A stretch of 64,000 bases of DNA from Arcanobacterium sp. (GCA_022768785.1 JALELI010000101.1:18637-82636); one strand, 5' to 3'. Shown: positions 38,153-50,723, numbered from the stretch's first letter. Made by a program: numbers and translations. Notes: generated by a model from the letters alone, not told the origin.

Positions 38153-39619
38153 TCACACAGCCAACTGCCGCTCCTGCGGCCCAATAGGGCGAGGCAATTT
38201 AGAACGGCCGGCCAAGAATTGATCCACCCCATGCGCACAAGAACGCCCTTCAGAGATGGCCCACACAATCAAACTCTGGCCTCGCCCGCAATCTCCACAT
38301 GCAAACACCCCGGGCACATTCGTGGCGTAGTGCTCATCACGCACGATATTGCCACGCCCATCGAGTTCCAGCCCGAGCTCGTCGATTACGCCGTGGCGCT
38401 CCGGCCCTAAAAAGCCCATCGCCAGCAGGCACAACTGCGCCGGAATTTCCCGTTCGGTGCCCACAACAGGGCGGAATCCGCCATCGCAGAATTCCACTTC
38501 CACGATTTCCAGGCCCGCTAGATTGCCAGCATTATCACCAATAAACCGTTGCGTATTCACTGAATAGAGCTTTTCTCCGCCCTCTTCATCAGCCGATGAG
38601 AGCTTAAAGAGCTTCGGATACGTGGGCCACGGCTGGCTAGCGGGCCGCTCCAGCGGCGGCTCAGGCATGATCTCCAAGGAGACAACTGATCGCGCCCCTT
38701 GCCGCAGCGCAGTTCCAATACAGTCGGCTCCGGTGTCTCCCCCACCGATCACCACCACATCTTTCCCTGTGGCCACAATCTGCTCGCTCACTTCTTCACC
38801 ACGGGCCGCACGATTGGCTTCAGGCAGATATTCCATCGCTTGATAGATACCGCGCAACTCCCGCCCCGGCACCTGCAAATCTCGAGGTTCTTTAGCTCCT
38901 GTGGCCACCACTACTGCTTCAAACATCTCGCTGAGCTCGCGAGCGCTAATATCCACACCGATTTCAGTGCCTGGCTTAAACTGTGTGCCCTCTAGCACCA
39001 TCTGTTTGAGGCGCCGATCGAGCACAGATTTTTCCATCTTGAATTCTGGAATCCCATAGCGTAGCAAACCGCCAATCGCATCGTCGCGTTCATACACCAC
39101 CACTGTGTGCCCTGCGCGAGTGAGCTGCTGTGCCGCTGCGAGGCCGGCCGGCCCAGAGCCAATCACCGCCACAGTTTTAGAGGTGTGCCACTCTGGCTGT
39201 TGCGGCACCACGCGCAGATCGTCCCAGCCTTTATCAATAATAGATACTTCCACATTTTTAATCGTCACTGGATCGCGGCTGATCCCCACCACGCATGCCA
39301 TTTCGCACGGTGCTGGGCACAGCCGGCCAGTAAACTCTGGAAAATTATTTGTGGCGTGTAGGCGCTCCAAAGCCGCCTGCCATTCACCGCGCCACACCAG
39401 ATCATTCCACTCTGGAATCAGATTCCCCAGCGGGCACCCATTATGGCAAAACGGAATCCCGCAATCCATGCATCGGCTCGCCTGATCCGTGATAATAGGT
39501 AACAGCGTTTTCCCCACAGCATCGGGGTAAACTTCACGCCAATCATGCACTCGTTCGGCCGGAGGCCGCTTTGTTGCCACTTCACGCGGCACCTTGATAA
39601 ATCCAGTTGGATCAGCCAC
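38153..39619 (-). CDS. gltD: Glutamate synthase, small subunit
   Basis: [98 protein letters not shown]. Confidence 0.96.
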   Translation of the reverse strand: MADPTGFIKVPREVATKRPPAERVHDWREVYPDAVGKTLLPIITDQASRCMDCGIPFCHNGCPLGNLIPEWNDLVWRGEWQAALERLHATNNFPEFTGRLCPAPCEMACVVGISRDPVTIKNVEVSIIDKGWDDLRVVPQQPEWHTSKTVAVIGSGPAGLAAAQQLTRAGHTVVVYERDDAIGGLLRYGIPEFKMEKSVLDRRLKQMVLEGTQFKPGTEIGVDISARELSEMFEAVVVATGAKEPRDLQVPGRELRGIYQAMEYLPEANRAARGEEVSEQIVATGKDVVVIGGGDTGADCIGTALRQGARSVVSLEIMPEPPLERPASQPWPTYPKLFKLSSADEEGGEKLYSVNTQRFIGDNAGNLAGLEIVEVEFCDGGFRPVVGTEREIPAQLCLLAMGFLGPERHGVIDELGLELDGRGNIVRDEHYATNVPGVFACGDCGRGQSLIVWAISEGRSCAHGVDQFLAGRSKLPRPIGPQERQLAV

Positions 39620-42600
39620 GAGCCACCTCCATTATCCGTTCCGTAACTTCTACTTCACTCAAACCTGCTGCCTCAGCCTGGCGCTTGGCATCGAGAATCC
39701 GCGCATAATCACGTGGCATCACTTTGAGGAACCGCTGTGTAAATTCTGTGCCAGCTCCAAGCTGTAGCAGCTCCCGAGCGCGTTCCGATCCAGTTTCTTG
39801 CTCGTAGTCGCTCAGAATCTCCCGCAATTCCTCAGCATCGGCGTCATCTAACACCACCGCATCAACAAGCTGTGTATTGAGCTTGGTAGGATCCAAATCC
39901 AGTATGTAGGCATACCCGCCGCTCATACCTGCAGCGAGATTTCTGCCGGTGGGCCCGAGAATCACGGCGCACCCGCCAGTCATATATTCGAGGCCATGAT
40001 CCCCTACGCCTTCCACCACGGCAGTAGCGCCAGAATTACGCACCGCAAAACGTTCACCTGCCTGGCCATGCACATAGATTTTGCCGCTGGTGGCACCATA
40101 TCCCACCACATTGCCAGCGATAATTTGCTCTGCAGGCACAAAAGGAGCATCAGCAGCGGGATTAACGATCACCACTCCGCCAGAGAGCCCTTTAGCGCAG
40201 TAATCGTTAGTGTCGCCCACGAGCCTCAGGGTGATGCCGCGCGGCACAAACGCACCAAAACTCTGGCCTCCCGTGCCCACAAGTGTGAAATCAATCGTGC
40301 CATCTGCGAAGCCCGCACCCTGGGTGGCGAGAGTGACGGCGTTACCGAGCATTGCTCCCACCGAGCGATCTACGTTGCGCACGGTGAGCGTTTCCACCAC
40401 TTTGCGGCCATTCACCAGCGCTGGCTGCGCTAAATCAATCAGCTCATTATCCAGGCTTTCTTCCAGGCCGTGATCTTGCTGCGTGGCATGATGCAGCTCG
40501 GTGTTAAACTCCGGCTGCGTTTGCGTGAGCAGTGGCTCCAAATCAATTCCCCGAGTTTTCCAATTGCCCACTGCCTCATCAATGGCTAATGAATCCACAT
40601 GCCCCACAGCTTCAGCGATAGAGCGAAAACCTAACTGCGCTAGAATCTCACGCACTTCTTGCGCAATGAAGTGGAAGAAATTCACCACATATTCCGGTTT
40701 GCCCGCAAACTTCTGGCGCAGCTGCGGATTTTGAGTGGCCACCCCAACCGGGCACGTGTCTTTATGGCACACACGCATCATCACGCAACCCATCGTCACC
40801 AGCGCTGTGGTGGCAAAACCGAACTCTTCAGCACCAAGCAGCGCAGCGATCACCACATCACGGCCAGTTTTGAGCTGGCCATCACACTGCACCACAATGC
40901 GATCTCGCAGACCATTGAGCAACAACGTCTGCTGAGTCTCCGCTAAGCCAAGCTCCCAAGGCGCCCCAGCGTGTTTGATCGAATTCAACGGAGCTGCTCC
41001 GGTGCCGCCGTCATGCCCAGAAATCAGCACCACATCGGCTTTAGCTTTCGCCACTCCCGCAGCTACTGTGCCCACGCCCACTTCACTCACGAGCTTCACA
41101 TGCACTCGTGCTTTCGGATTTGCGCACTTCAAATCATGAACTAGCTGCTTAAGATCTTCAATCGAATAAATATCGTGATGTGGCGGTGGAGATATCAGGC
41201 CAATGCCAGTGGTGGAATGGCGAGTTTTAGCAATCCACGGATACACTTTACGGCCCGGCAAATGCCCACCCTCGCCAGGTTTAGCTCCCTGTGCCATTTT
41301 AATCTGCAGATCGGTGGCATAGGTGAGGTATTCACTGGTCACCCCGAAGCGCCCAGACGCCACTTGTTTAATCGCGCTGCAGCGTTCTGGATCGTGCAAA
41401 CGCTCGGGATCTTCGCCACCCTCACCCGTATTGGAGCGCGCATGAATCATATTCATGGCCTTAGCAAGCGTTTCATGAGCTTCCATCGAGATAGAACCAT
41501 AGCTCATCGCTCCGGTGGAGAAGCGCTGCACAATGCTTTCTACCGGCTCCACTTCCGCAAGCGAAATAGGCTGGCGGCCAGTGAGTGCCGCACTCTTAAA
41601 TTTCAACATAGAGCGCAGCGTCATAATCCGTGAAGAATTCGCGTTAATTAATGCAGAATACTTCTTAAATTGCTCATAGGAATTGGTGCGAGTGGCCTGC
41701 TGCAAGCGAAACACCGATGCCGGATCAAACAAGTGCTGTTCACCCTCGCGGCGCCACTGGTATTCACCACCGGTTTCCAACGTGCGGTGCGCCAACGGAA
41801 TGCCATCATCGGGATAAGCCTGTAAATGCCGCGCGTGAATGCCAGCAGCGATCTCATCGAGCCCAACGCCGCCGATACGGCTCGCCGTACCCGTGAAATA
41901 ACGCTCCACAAGCGCTTGCGAGAGGCCCACTGCTTCAAAAATCTGAGCGCCGCTGTAAGAAGCCACTGTAGACACTCCCATTTTGCTCATAATGGAGAGC
42001 ACCCCTTTTTCCAGGGCCTGAATCACATTGCGGATAGCCATTTCGGGGGCTACGTGCACATAGCTTTCACGCCGCGCCAGATCCTCTGCGCTCTCAAAGA
42101 GCAGATAGGGGTTAATCGCAGAAGCTCCATACGCTAAGAGCAATGCCACATGATGCACTTCACGCACATCACCAGCTTCTACCACCAGGCCCACTTGCGT
42201 GCGAGTTTTTTCACGCACCAGATGATGATGAATAGCTGCAGTGAGCAGCAGCGATGGAATCGGAGCGAGATCAGCTTTGCCATGGCGATCTGAGAGCACA
42301 ATCGTGCAAGCCCCACCACGCACTGCCGCGCTCACCTCTTGGCAGAGCTCATCGAGCTTATTCTCCAGAGCGCGCCGGCCTCCGTTTACTTTGTATAACC
42401 CACGAATCACGTGCGTGGAAAATCCGGGAATAGAGCCATCACGATCCATGCGCACAATCTTTGCGAGCTGTTCCGAATCCACAATTGGCCCGTTCATCAC
42501 GATCTGCCGCGCAGATTCTGGAGCGGGGTCGAGAAGATTGCGCTCTCGCCCAATTGTGCAGGTGAGTGAGGTGACCATCTGCTCACGAATCGCATCGAGC

Positions 42601-44159
42601 GGAGGATTCGTCACCTGTGCAAAAAGCTGAGTGAAATTATCGAAAAGCAAATGCGGCCGTTCCGATAGCGCCGGCAGCGGCGTATCAGACCCCATCGAGC
42701 CGATTGGTTCTTTACCAGTATTAGCCATCGGCGCGATGAGCAGCCGCAACTCTTCTTGGGTGTATCCAAAAGATTGCTGACGGCGCGTAACAGATGAGTG
42801 CGAATGCACGATATGGGCGCGACCAGGGAGCTTATCGAGCTCGATTTTGTTGGCCGCCACCCACTGTGCATACGGAGCTGCGGCGGCGAGCTGACCTTTG
42901 ACGTCGTCATCGCTCAGCACTTGGTGGCGCTCAAGATCGATGAGAAACATTCGCCCCGGTGTGAGCCGCCCCTTGGAGATCACATCTTTGGGCTCGATTG
43001 GAAGCACTCCGGCCTCCGACGCAAACACCACCAAGCCATCGGCCGTTTGCCAATATCTTCCGGGGCGTAGGCCGTTTCGATCCATCGTGGCACCGATCAA
43101 GCTACCATCGGTGAATGTGATCGCCGCTGGGCCGTCCCACGGCTCCATGATGAACGAGTGATACTCATAGAAAGCGCGGCGGGCCGGGTCCATGTGTTCG
43201 TTCGATTGCCACGCTTCAGGCACCATCATCATCACTGCGTGTGGCAGCGAACGGCCACCCAGATGCAGCAGTTCCAGCACTTCATCAAAACTGGCTGAAT
43301 CTGAGCCTCCAGGGGTGCAGATTGGGAATATCTTATCGAGAGCACCGGGGAATTGGTGAGTGGTGAGCAATGCTTCTCGAGCCCGCATCCAGTTGCGATT
43401 GCCTTTGATTGTGTTGATCTCTCCGTTGTGTGCCATCATGCGGAAAGGGTGAGCAAGCTCCCAACTCGGAAACGTGTTGGTGGAAAATCTCGAATGCACT
43501 AATGCCAGCGCTGAGGCCATATTGGGATCGTGGAGCTCTGGAAATACCTCTTCGAGTTGGCTCGTGGTGAGCATACCTTTATACACTACTGTGCGCGCCG
43601 AGAGCGATGCGAAATAGATTCCCGCTTCATTTTGGGCTCGCTTACGAAGCACAAATGTGAATCGATCCAAATCAATTCCACTTTGGTATTCACGCCCAGC
43701 CACAAAGAGAAATTCCAAATGCGGCATTGATTCGAGGCTCACCGGAGAGAGTGACGCCGTGCACACCGGTACCTCGCGCCAGCCGAGCACATCGAGTTCA
43801 CAATCCTCTGCCAGCTGCTCAATCTGGGCTTTAGCAGCGGTGCGAGCAGCGGAATCTTGCGGGAAAAAGCCCATACCAACGGCGTATTCTCCGCGCTGCG
43901 GAAGGCTAAAATGCACCGCAGTGCGCATAAATTTATCGGGGATTTGCAGCAAGATCCCAGCGCCGTCTCCCACCCGCGAATCCACGCCCGTGGCTCCGCG
44001 GTGATCGAGATTGCGCAGCACTTCCAGCGCTTGCTCCACTGTGGAATGGCGCTGCTTCCCATCGAGATGAGCCACAAATCCCACGCCGCAGGCATCATGC
44101 TCATAGCTCGGATCGTAGAGCCCAACGGCTTCATGCCGCGGAAACTCAAAAGTGGCCAT
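39612..44159 (-). CDS. gltB: Glutamate synthase, large subunit
   Basis: [40 protein letters not shown]...; [55 protein letters not shown]. Start ATG at 44159; track ORF begins at TTG 44264. Confidence 0.96.
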   Translation of the reverse strand: MATFEFPRHEAVGLYDPSYEHDACGVGFVAHLDGKQRHSTVEQALEVLRNLDHRGATGVDSRVGDGAGILLQIPDKFMRTAVHFSLPQRGEYAVGMGFFPQDSAARTAAKAQIEQLAEDCELDVLGWREVPVCTASLSPVSLESMPHLEFLFVAGREYQSGIDLDRFTFVLRKRAQNEAGIYFASLSARTVVYKGMLTTSQLEEVFPELHDPNMASALALVHSRFSTNTFPSWELAHPFRMMAHNGEINTIKGNRNWMRAREALLTTHQFPGALDKIFPICTPGGSDSASFDEVLELLHLGGRSLPHAVMMMVPEAWQSNEHMDPARRAFYEYHSFIMEPWDGPAAITFTDGSLIGATMDRNGLRPGRYWQTADGLVVFASEAGVLPIEPKDVISKGRLTPGRMFLIDLERHQVLSDDDVKGQLAAAAPYAQWVAANKIELDKLPGRAHIVHSHSSVTRRQQSFGYTQEELRLLIAPMANTGKEPIGSMGSDTPLPALSERPHLLFDNFTQLFAQVTNPPLDAIREQMVTSLTCTIGRERNLLDPAPESARQIVMNGPIVDSEQLAKIVRMDRDGSIPGFSTHVIRGLYKVNGGRRALENKLDELCQEVSAAVRGGACTIVLSDRHGKADLAPIPSLLLTAAIHHHLVREKTRTQVGLVVEAGDVREVHHVALLLAYGASAINPYLLFESAEDLARRESYVHVAPEMAIRNVIQALEKGVLSIMSKMGVSTVASYSGAQIFEAVGLSQALVERYFTGTASRIGGVGLDEIAAGIHARHLQAYPDDGIPLAHRTLETGGEYQWRREGEQHLFDPASVFRLQQATRTNSYEQFKKYSALINANSSRIMTLRSMLKFKSAALTGRQPISLAEVEPVESIVQRFSTGAMSYGSISMEAHETLAKAMNMIHARSNTGEGGEDPERLHDPERCSAIKQVASGRFGVTSEYLTYATDLQIKMAQGAKPGEGGHLPGRKVYPWIAKTRHSTTGIGLISPPPHHDIYSIEDLKQLVHDLKCANPKARVHVKLVSEVGVGTVAAGVAKAKADVVLISGHDGGTGAAPLNSIKHAGAPWELGLAETQQTLLLNGLRDRIVVQCDGQLKTGRDVVIAALLGAEEFGFATTALVTMGCVMMRVCHKDTCPVGVATQNPQLRQKFAGKPEYVVNFFHFIAQEVREILAQLGFRSIAEAVGHVDSLAIDEAVGNWKTRGIDLEPLLTQTQPEFNTELHHATQQDHGLEESLDNELIDLAQPALVNGRKVVETLTVRNVDRSVGAMLGNAVTLATQGAGFADGTIDFTLVGTGGQSFGAFVPRGITLRLVGDTNDYCAKGLSGGVVIVNPAADAPFVPAEQIIAGNVVGYGATSGKIYVHGQAGERFAVRNSGATAVVEGVGDHGLEYMTGGCAVILGPTGRNLAAGMSGGYAYILDLDPTKLNTQLVDAVVLDDADAEELREILSDYEQETGSERARELLQLGAGTEFTQRFLKVMPRDYARILDAKRQAEAAGLSEVEVTERIMEVARG

Positions 44160-44369
44160 GATTCCTCCTCGCCAGATACGCAATGAATAGCACCCGCGGC
44201 GCCGCTGTACCCGGCATTCCTCGTGCGCTCCATATCTCATTATTTCGATATCAAGATAAATCAATCGTAAAGAACGAGTATCTAGGACCTCTCTGCCCTA
44301 TCCACATTGTGATATCTGTGTCGATTGCGCCACACGGCGAGTGCTGAGCACTCAGAAAGAATGGCCTAC

Positions 44370-45377
44370 TTATGCGGGCCGCTGGTGTGGAGTGCGCTCC
44401 CACGTGAGCCGTGGATCTCGAATCACCACATCTCCGAGAGCAGCATCAATCGCGGCTAACACGTCGTCTCCCAGCTCAATATCCGCAGCCTCTACGTTTT
44501 CAGCAATCTGCTCTGGGCGCGAAGCCCCAATAATCGGAGCAGCCACATTAGGGTTGTGTAGCACCCACGCCAATGCAAGCTGCGCTTGAGTGATTCCCAG
44601 CTCCAACGCAATCGGCTTCAAGTGTGCCACCGCCTGCAAAATTGGCTCAGTGAGAAATGCCCCCATCATGCCACCCACTTTGCTGGCAGCGCGCGAATCC
44701 GCAGGAGCTGCCTCGCCGGGCAGGTATTTACCGGTGAGCACTCCTTGCGCAAGCGGGCTCCATACGATCTGCGAGATTCCCAACTCGTGCGATGTGGGAA
44801 TCACCTCTGGCTCAATCACCCGCCATAGCATCGAATACTGCGGCTGATTTGAAATCACCTGAAAGCCTAGTTCTCTGCTGAAATCATAGGCATAATGCAG
44901 CTGTTCTGCCGTCCATTCAGACACCCCAATATAGAGGGCTTTGCCCGCGTGCACCACATCGGCAAACGCCTGCATCGTCTCTTCAATCGGCGTTTCCACA
45001 TCAAACCGATGCGCCTGATACACATCTACATAATCTGTGTGCAATCGCTGGAGAGAATTGTCGATACTCTCCATAATGTGTTTGCGCGAGAGCCCCACAT
45101 CATTGTGCCCACCAGGCCCCACTGGCCAATAGACTTTTGTGAGAATCTCCAAGCTTTCACGGCGTAACCCCTTGATAGCTTTACCCAGCACTTTTTCCGC
45201 TTTTCCATTCGCATACACGTCAGCCGTGTCAAAAGTGGTGATCCCCGCATCGAGAGCTGCATGCACACAGGCGATGGCAGCGTCTTTATTAATTTGCTCC
45301 CCGTGTGTGAGCCAATTCCCTAAAATTATATTCGAAATTTTTAAGCCAGAGTGGCCAAGATACACATAATCCACCAT
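44370..45377 (-). CDS. Aldo/keto reductase (voltage-gated K+ channel beta-subunit-like)
   Basis: MVDYVYLGHSGLKISNIILGNWLTHGEQINKDAAIACVHAALDAGITTFDTADVYANGKAEKVLGKAI. Confidence 0.9.
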   Translation of the reverse strand: MVDYVYLGHSGLKISNIILGNWLTHGEQINKDAAIACVHAALDAGITTFDTADVYANGKAEKVLGKAIKGLRRESLEILTKVYWPVGPGGHNDVGLSRKHIMESIDNSLQRLHTDYVDVYQAHRFDVETPIEETMQAFADVVHAGKALYIGVSEWTAEQLHYAYDFSRELGFQVISNQPQYSMLWRVIEPEVIPTSHELGISQIVWSPLAQGVLTGKYLPGEAAPADSRAASKVGGMMGAFLTEPILQAVAHLKPIALELGITQAQLALAWVLHNPNVAAPIIGASRPEQIAENVEAADIELGDDVLAAIDAALGDVVIRDPRLTWERTPHQRPA

Positions 45378-45587
45378 AAAAATCACCCTACCCGCCAACA
45401 CTGAATTTTGCAGTGCTAACTTATGTGCAAACAGGAAGCGGAAACGCCTGTGCACAATCTGCCGCTAGCAGCTTCACAGCTGCTAGCTCTCAACCACCAG
45501 CTATCCGCACTGGTTGTTCCGCATTAGTTATCCATTGCTAGCTAGTTATCTACGCTGCCCTCACTTGCAGTTCCTCTGCCTTGCACC

Positions 45588-46649
45588 CTACTCGGCCTGC
45601 ACGCCAAGCCATTCAGCCACTTTTTCTGTGAGCTTTTCATCAAATGCATCATCAGAATGATGCTCCCCAATCCATTGCTGCAAAGAGCCGCCAGCGCATT
45701 CATCGAGCTCTGCGCGGCACTGCTCCGTATCTACCACCGCGCGCCACAGCATTTTCTGCGCCTGCTCCGCATCATGGTAAAAGAATGGATAGCTTTCTGG
45801 CACGAGCGCCCGAGCCCACGGCAGGTCAGGGAATACTCCTACCACCCCTGCACCCAGCGCCTCCACATATTCGATGCCGTATGATTCCTCACGGCAAGTG
45901 GCTAGAAACGCTGTGGTGTGTGAGAGTGCATTCCAATACGATTCGCGCGTAGCGGTGAGCGGCCCCACCCACACCCAATCTTTCCGCGAGAATTTCATCG
46001 CTGCTTCACTCACTAGGTGGCTCTCGTGCAAGCGCATCTCCACTTTAATAGGGGTGCGTTTATGCACCCACTCGCACACATCGAGGAAAAGCTCTGGCTG
46101 CTTCACCGCAGAGAGATAGATAGCCGGATACAGCACCACCGGCACCTCCGGCTCGTGCCGTTCCTGCACGTGATTGAGCCTAAAACCCAGATTCACATAG
46201 CCGAGCCGCATCTTTTTATAGAGGCGAGAAACCGTCCACCGCTCAGCCAACTCCAGAATTTCCGAGGCGGTGCGCTCAGAATTAGCGAACGTAGGGAAGA
46301 GCGCCGCAGAAAGCGCGATAGATGCCAACGCCGCCTCTGCAGCAAATCTACTGGGCGAGCGCCATACAAAATTCATGATTTTCGGGTGTTCAGCCCCGGC
46401 AGCATACATTTTCTGCCACACTCGTGGAGAATCAATTACGTCCATGTTGAGCACTGCAGTTTCCTGCGGATCGAGGAACTCCAGAGGGGCCACATCAAAC
46501 CCATCACATTTTCGCACCTGTGCCCCGATCAATGTGGCTCCGGGATAGAGCCGCAGGATACGGCGTAAGAGGGTATCTCCAGCGGAGTGCCCAGCAACAC
46601 GCCCATCGGCGTTGATAACGGCTTTATCGCGCTTGATTGCTAGTTTCAT
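45588..46649 (-). CDS. Putative GT-B fold glycosyltransferase
   Basis: KMRLGYVNLGFRLNHVQERHEPEVPVVLYPAIYLSAVKQPELFLDVCEWVHKRTPIKVEMRL...CREESYGIEYVEALGAGVVGVFPDLPWARALVP, GT4-like ExxG..EAlaaG pattern. RBS gaggag favours ATG at 46649. Confidence 0.65.
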   Translation of the reverse strand: MKLAIKRDKAVINADGRVAGHSAGDTLLRRILRLYPGATLIGAQVRKCDGFDVAPLEFLDPQETAVLNMDVIDSPRVWQKMYAAGAEHPKIMNFVWRSPSRFAAEAALASIALSAALFPTFANSERTASEILELAERWTVSRLYKKMRLGYVNLGFRLNHVQERHEPEVPVVLYPAIYLSAVKQPELFLDVCEWVHKRTPIKVEMRLHESHLVSEAAMKFSRKDWVWVGPLTATRESYWNALSHTTAFLATCREESYGIEYVEALGAGVVGVFPDLPWARALVPESYPFFYHDAEQAQKMLWRAVVDTEQCRAELDECAGGSLQQWIGEHHSDDAFDEKLTEKVAEWLGVQAE

Positions 46650-46806
46650 TCTCTTCACTCCTCAATAATTGATCGCGGTGATATCACTTGATGCGGCACC
46701 GAAGTGCACACCCCGCCACCTCTCTAATGATTGGGTCTTATAAATCAAGCTTTGAGTGTGGCTTGAAGTGGGAATCTGGCATAGCTCAGTAGACATAACT
46801 CGGCCC

Positions 46807-49338
46807 TCAAAGCTTGGAAATTACTTCGGCCGAAACAGAATCAGATTCAGTTGCAGCAGCTGTTTCAGCGGCTGCAACATTTGCTTCGGTTGCGTGCTCG
46901 GGAGCGCTATCGATCTGGCTACTGATCCGCATACGGTAGAACGAACTCCACACAAAGAAGAACGACACGAGGAAAAACACACCAGCTAGCACATGCACGA
47001 GCACTCCCAGCCCTTGAGCAGTGAGCGAAACTCCGAGTTCCACCGCAAGCAATCCGAAAAGGGTGGTGAATTTGATAATTGGGTTCAGCGCCACTGAAGA
47101 GGTGTCTTTGAAAGGATCCCCCACCGTATCTCCCACAATCGAAGCATCGTGCAATTCGGTGCCTTTCATGTGCAGATCTACTTCCACTACTTTCTTTGCG
47201 TTATCCCAAGCGCCTCCGGCATTCGCCATAAAGATAGCCTGATAGAGGCCGAAAATAGCGATTGAGATCAGATACCCAATGAAGAAATACGGCTCTACAA
47301 ACGCGAAGCTCAACGTGGCGAAGAAAACCGCTAGGAAGATAAGCAGCATTCCCTGTTGCGCATACTGCGTGCAGATATCCACCACTCGGCGGCTATCTTC
47401 TGGGTTCGCTTTCTCAGTGCTGGTGTCGAGATGGATATTCTCTTTAATAAACGCCACCGCGCGGTTTGCCCCTGTTGTTACTGCCTGGATAGAAGCTCCT
47501 GAAAACCAGAAGATCATCGCGCCGCCCGTGATGAGCCCCAGCAAGAATGGGGCATGCAGCAGCGAGAGGCTCTCCACAGCAGCTCGATCGGTGAGAGAAC
47601 TAGTGAGCGAAATAATGATCGAGAAAATCATTGTGGTGGCTCCCACCACAGCTGTACCGATCAACACAGGCTTGGCTGTTGCTTTAAACGTATTACCAGC
47701 GCCGTCATTATCCTCAAGCATCAGCTTGGCCACGTCCCACTGTGGTTTGAGCGAATAGCTCTTAATGAGCTCTGTCTCCACATCAGGAATCTGCTCAATG
47801 CGGCTCAGTTCATATACGCTCTGAGCATTGTCTGTCACTGGCCCATAGGAATCCACAGCGATCGTCACCGGCCCCATGCCCAAGAACCCAAAAGCCACCA
47901 GACCGAAGGCAAACACCGCCGGCGCAATCATAAATTGCCCCAAGCCAAGCAAACTCATCACATAGGCCACTGCCATTAACCCCACAATGGCAACTCCCAG
48001 GAAATAGCCCGAGAAGTTCCCAGCCACAAGCCCACTGAGAATATTGAGCGAAGCCCCGCCCTCGCGTGAACTTTTCACCGTTTCGCGCACGAAACGTGAA
48101 TTAGTTGAGGTGAATACTTTCACCAGCTCCGGAATCAGCGCCCCCGCAAGAGTGCCGCACGTGATGATCGTGGCGAGTTTCCACCACATTCCTTGCCCGA
48201 GCTGCCCGAGCATAAATGCTGAGACGGCGTAGATCAACACGATACAGATAATTGAGGTGAGCCATACCAGCGTGGTGAGCGGTGTTTCAAAGTTCATTCT
48301 GCGAGCTGCGCCAAAGCGAGCTTTCACCCACGCTCCATTCAATGCATAGGCGCCGGCTGCGCCCACAATCATCGCAGCACGAATCACGAAAATCCACACC
48401 AGCAGCAATGCCTGAAGTGCCGGATCAGAGACGGCAAGCATCACGAAGGTGACTAGAGCAACTCCAGTGACGCCGTACGTTTCAAATCCATCGGCACTCG
48501 GGCCCACAGAATCTCCGGCGTTGTCTCCCGTGCAATCGGCAATCACACCTGGGTTGCGTGGATCATCTTCACCAATTTTGAACACAATCTTCATAAGATC
48601 AGCGCCGATATCAGCGATCTTCGTGAAGATCCCACCGGCGATCCGCAGCGCCGAAGCTCCGAGCGATTCTCCGATAGCAAACCCAATAAAGCACGCTCCC
48701 GCCACATCAGCAGGAAGCCAAACCAAAATCACTAGCATCATGAAGAGCTCAAGTGAAATGAGCACTGTGCCAATACTCATGCCGGCCTGTAGCGGAATTC
48801 TATGCACGTGATATGGGAGCCCCCGCAACGATGCGAAAGCTGTGCGAGCATTTGCAAAGGTATTCACCCTGATTCCAAACCACGCCACTGCATAGGACCC
48901 TCCCATACCGAGCAGCGAGAAGAGCACCACAATGCTCACTTTGGCCCATGAGAACCCCACCAGCACCTTGTAATACACGAGAATCACCGCAGTGATAAAC
49001 GCCCATAGGATCAGCAAAAACTTTCCCTGCCGCGTGAGATACGCCTTGCAGGTGGAATAGATCAGCTCTGCAACATCGCGCATCGAACTGTGCACAGGCA
49101 GTTTCCGCAGCTTGAGAAAAGTGAACAAGCCAAAAAGCAAGCCCACCACGCAGATCGCCATGCCGGCCACCAGCAGCACCACACCGCTCATGCCATGCAC
49201 GTGTGCCAAACTCAAATCTGGGAGCACTAAATTCGCTTCGCCTCCACCAGCTTTGCCGCCACCAGTTTCTGGGCTAACCGTTGGAATTCTTCCCAGCAGA
49301 CCGCCCCCCATAGGCCACACCGCCGTAACCCCGCTCAT
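46807..49338 (-). CDS. hppA: Membrane-bound proton/sodium-translocating pyrophosphatase
   Basis: FKIGEDDPRNPGVIADCTGDNAGDSVGPSADGFETYGVTGVA; multiple TMs; NAGGAWDNAKKVVE; GDTVGDPFKDTSSVALNPIIKF. Confidence 0.95.
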   Translation of the reverse strand: MSGVTAVWPMGGGLLGRIPTVSPETGGGKAGGGEANLVLPDLSLAHVHGMSGVVLLVAGMAICVVGLLFGLFTFLKLRKLPVHSSMRDVAELIYSTCKAYLTRQGKFLLILWAFITAVILVYYKVLVGFSWAKVSIVVLFSLLGMGGSYAVAWFGIRVNTFANARTAFASLRGLPYHVHRIPLQAGMSIGTVLISLELFMMLVILVWLPADVAGACFIGFAIGESLGASALRIAGGIFTKIADIGADLMKIVFKIGEDDPRNPGVIADCTGDNAGDSVGPSADGFETYGVTGVALVTFVMLAVSDPALQALLLVWIFVIRAAMIVGAAGAYALNGAWVKARFGAARRMNFETPLTTLVWLTSIICIVLIYAVSAFMLGQLGQGMWWKLATIITCGTLAGALIPELVKVFTSTNSRFVRETVKSSREGGASLNILSGLVAGNFSGYFLGVAIVGLMAVAYVMSLLGLGQFMIAPAVFAFGLVAFGFLGMGPVTIAVDSYGPVTDNAQSVYELSRIEQIPDVETELIKSYSLKPQWDVAKLMLEDNDGAGNTFKATAKPVLIGTAVVGATTMIFSIIISLTSSLTDRAAVESLSLLHAPFLLGLITGGAMIFWFSGASIQAVTTGANRAVAFIKENIHLDTSTEKANPEDSRRVVDICTQYAQQGMLLIFLAVFFATLSFAFVEPYFFIGYLISIAIFGLYQAIFMANAGGAWDNAKKVVEVDLHMKGTELHDASIVGDTVGDPFKDTSSVALNPIIKFTTLFGLLAVELGVSLTAQGLGVLVHVLAGVFFLVSFFFVWSSFYRMRISSQIDSAPEHATEANVAAAETAAATESDSVSAEVISKL

Positions 49339-49617
49339 TCGCTCTCCACTCCACATTGTGCCGCAGACCGCTCACGCACTCGGCCCAGACTTTGGTTCAC
49401 ATACCGCATACGCAGTATGTGCGTGGCGCACGGCGCTCCATTGCGCAGCACGCCACGCCTCTTATCGTATGATTGACATCACAAGCCAACCTCGGCCATT
49501 AGACCCAAGTTTTTGCTGTGTAAAATGTATATATTTTGCTGTTTTACGCAGGCTTCTTACGTAGCGTATTTGTGCAGCGTTATCACACAACTTGCTGCGT
49601 TTCACAAGGAGGAAAAT

Positions 49618-50454
49618 ATGCTCGCACACTATAGCGCTGGATCTCCACACGCCCCACTCGTGGTGTTGGTGCATGGAGTTACCGATGCTGCCACCAGCTG
49701 GGCAGAGCTCATCACACATCTCGCTCCCACTCGCCACGTGGTAGCCATCGATATGCTCGGCCACGGCCTATCCCCCAGATATACCGCAGCCACTTTACAA
49801 TCTCCAGGCGACGCCGGCGCAGCAGCTTTCGAGGAAACGCTCGATTATCTTGTGGCTGCTCACGGCACGGCGGTGCTCATCGGGCATTCGATGGGCGGCT
49901 CTATCGTGGCAAGCGTTGCCAGCAAACGCCCAGAACTGGTGGCCGGCCTAATCCTGGAAGATCCTGCGTGGCTCAGCAGCGAGCAAACCACCGCATACCA
50001 TACGCACACCCAGGAATATCTCTCTTATGCGCAGCGAGTATGGCGTGCAGATCCCGAGCAGACCATAGCCCAGAACGTGACGGAGCGCGGGCTGCGAGCA
50101 CCCGGGATCGAGCGCCCTGGGGCCGATGGCACCCGCGGCTGGAGCGTGCCTGACCACACCGGCTGGGCTTTCGGAAAAGGCCTGACAGATTTAGCGCTCA
50201 TCGAAAATGGCAGCGTGGCCGTTTCGCAGCCATGGCAAGAAATTGCTCGTTCTCTGGCTATTCCCACCGTGGTTATCACTTCCGACGGCCCGGATATTGT
50301 GATTGGGAAGCGCGGGGCGAAAGAGATTGCAGAGCTTGGCAACCAGCTCATCACGATAGAGTGGATTCCCGGAGTGGGGCACAATGTGCGCCGCAGCGCA
50401 CCGCAAAAATACGAGAAAATCGTAGATCGTTGCTTGGCACAGTGGCAGCCATGA
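49618..50454 (+). CDS. Alpha/beta hydrolase
   Basis: APLVVLVHGVTDAATSWAELITHL; LIGHSMGGSIVAS nucleophile elbow; GVGHNVRRSAPQKY. RBS ggagg at the chosen ATG. Confidence 0.88.
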   Translation: MLAHYSAGSPHAPLVVLVHGVTDAATSWAELITHLAPTRHVVAIDMLGHGLSPRYTAATLQSPGDAGAAAFEETLDYLVAAHGTAVLIGHSMGGSIVASVASKRPELVAGLILEDPAWLSSEQTTAYHTHTQEYLSYAQRVWRADPEQTIAQNVTERGLRAPGIERPGADGTRGWSVPDHTGWAFGKGLTDLALIENGSVAVSQPWQEIARSLAIPTVVITSDGPDIVIGKRGAKEIAELGNQLITIEWIPGVGHNVRRSAPQKYEKIVDRCLAQWQP

Positions 50455-50566
50455 GCACCGCAAAACGCAAACGCATAGCTATGTTGCTATGGCGTATCAA
50501 GCGCTTACTAACCAGCTTTTAGCCTTATTATTAACTTAGTAGGAACGAGATTATTAGCCCCGATAG

Positions 50567-50613
50567 CTTAACCCAGTAGGAGCAGGCCCTCTTAACCCAG
50601 TGGGAGCAGGCCC
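50567..50613. repeat. Short tandem repeat, two copies (plus a degenerate third)
   Basis: cttaacccagtaggagcaggccc / cttaacccagtgggagcaggccc, preceded by ttaacttagtaggaacgag. Confidence 0.75.
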
Positions 50614-50723
50614 CGCTAATCATCAGGTTAATCAGCCGGGCGCTATTAAATTGCCAAGATTTATATAGACGCTTCCATAAAAATTGTGAGACGCCTCCAC
50701 GAAGAAAGAATTAAGGAGAAGGT

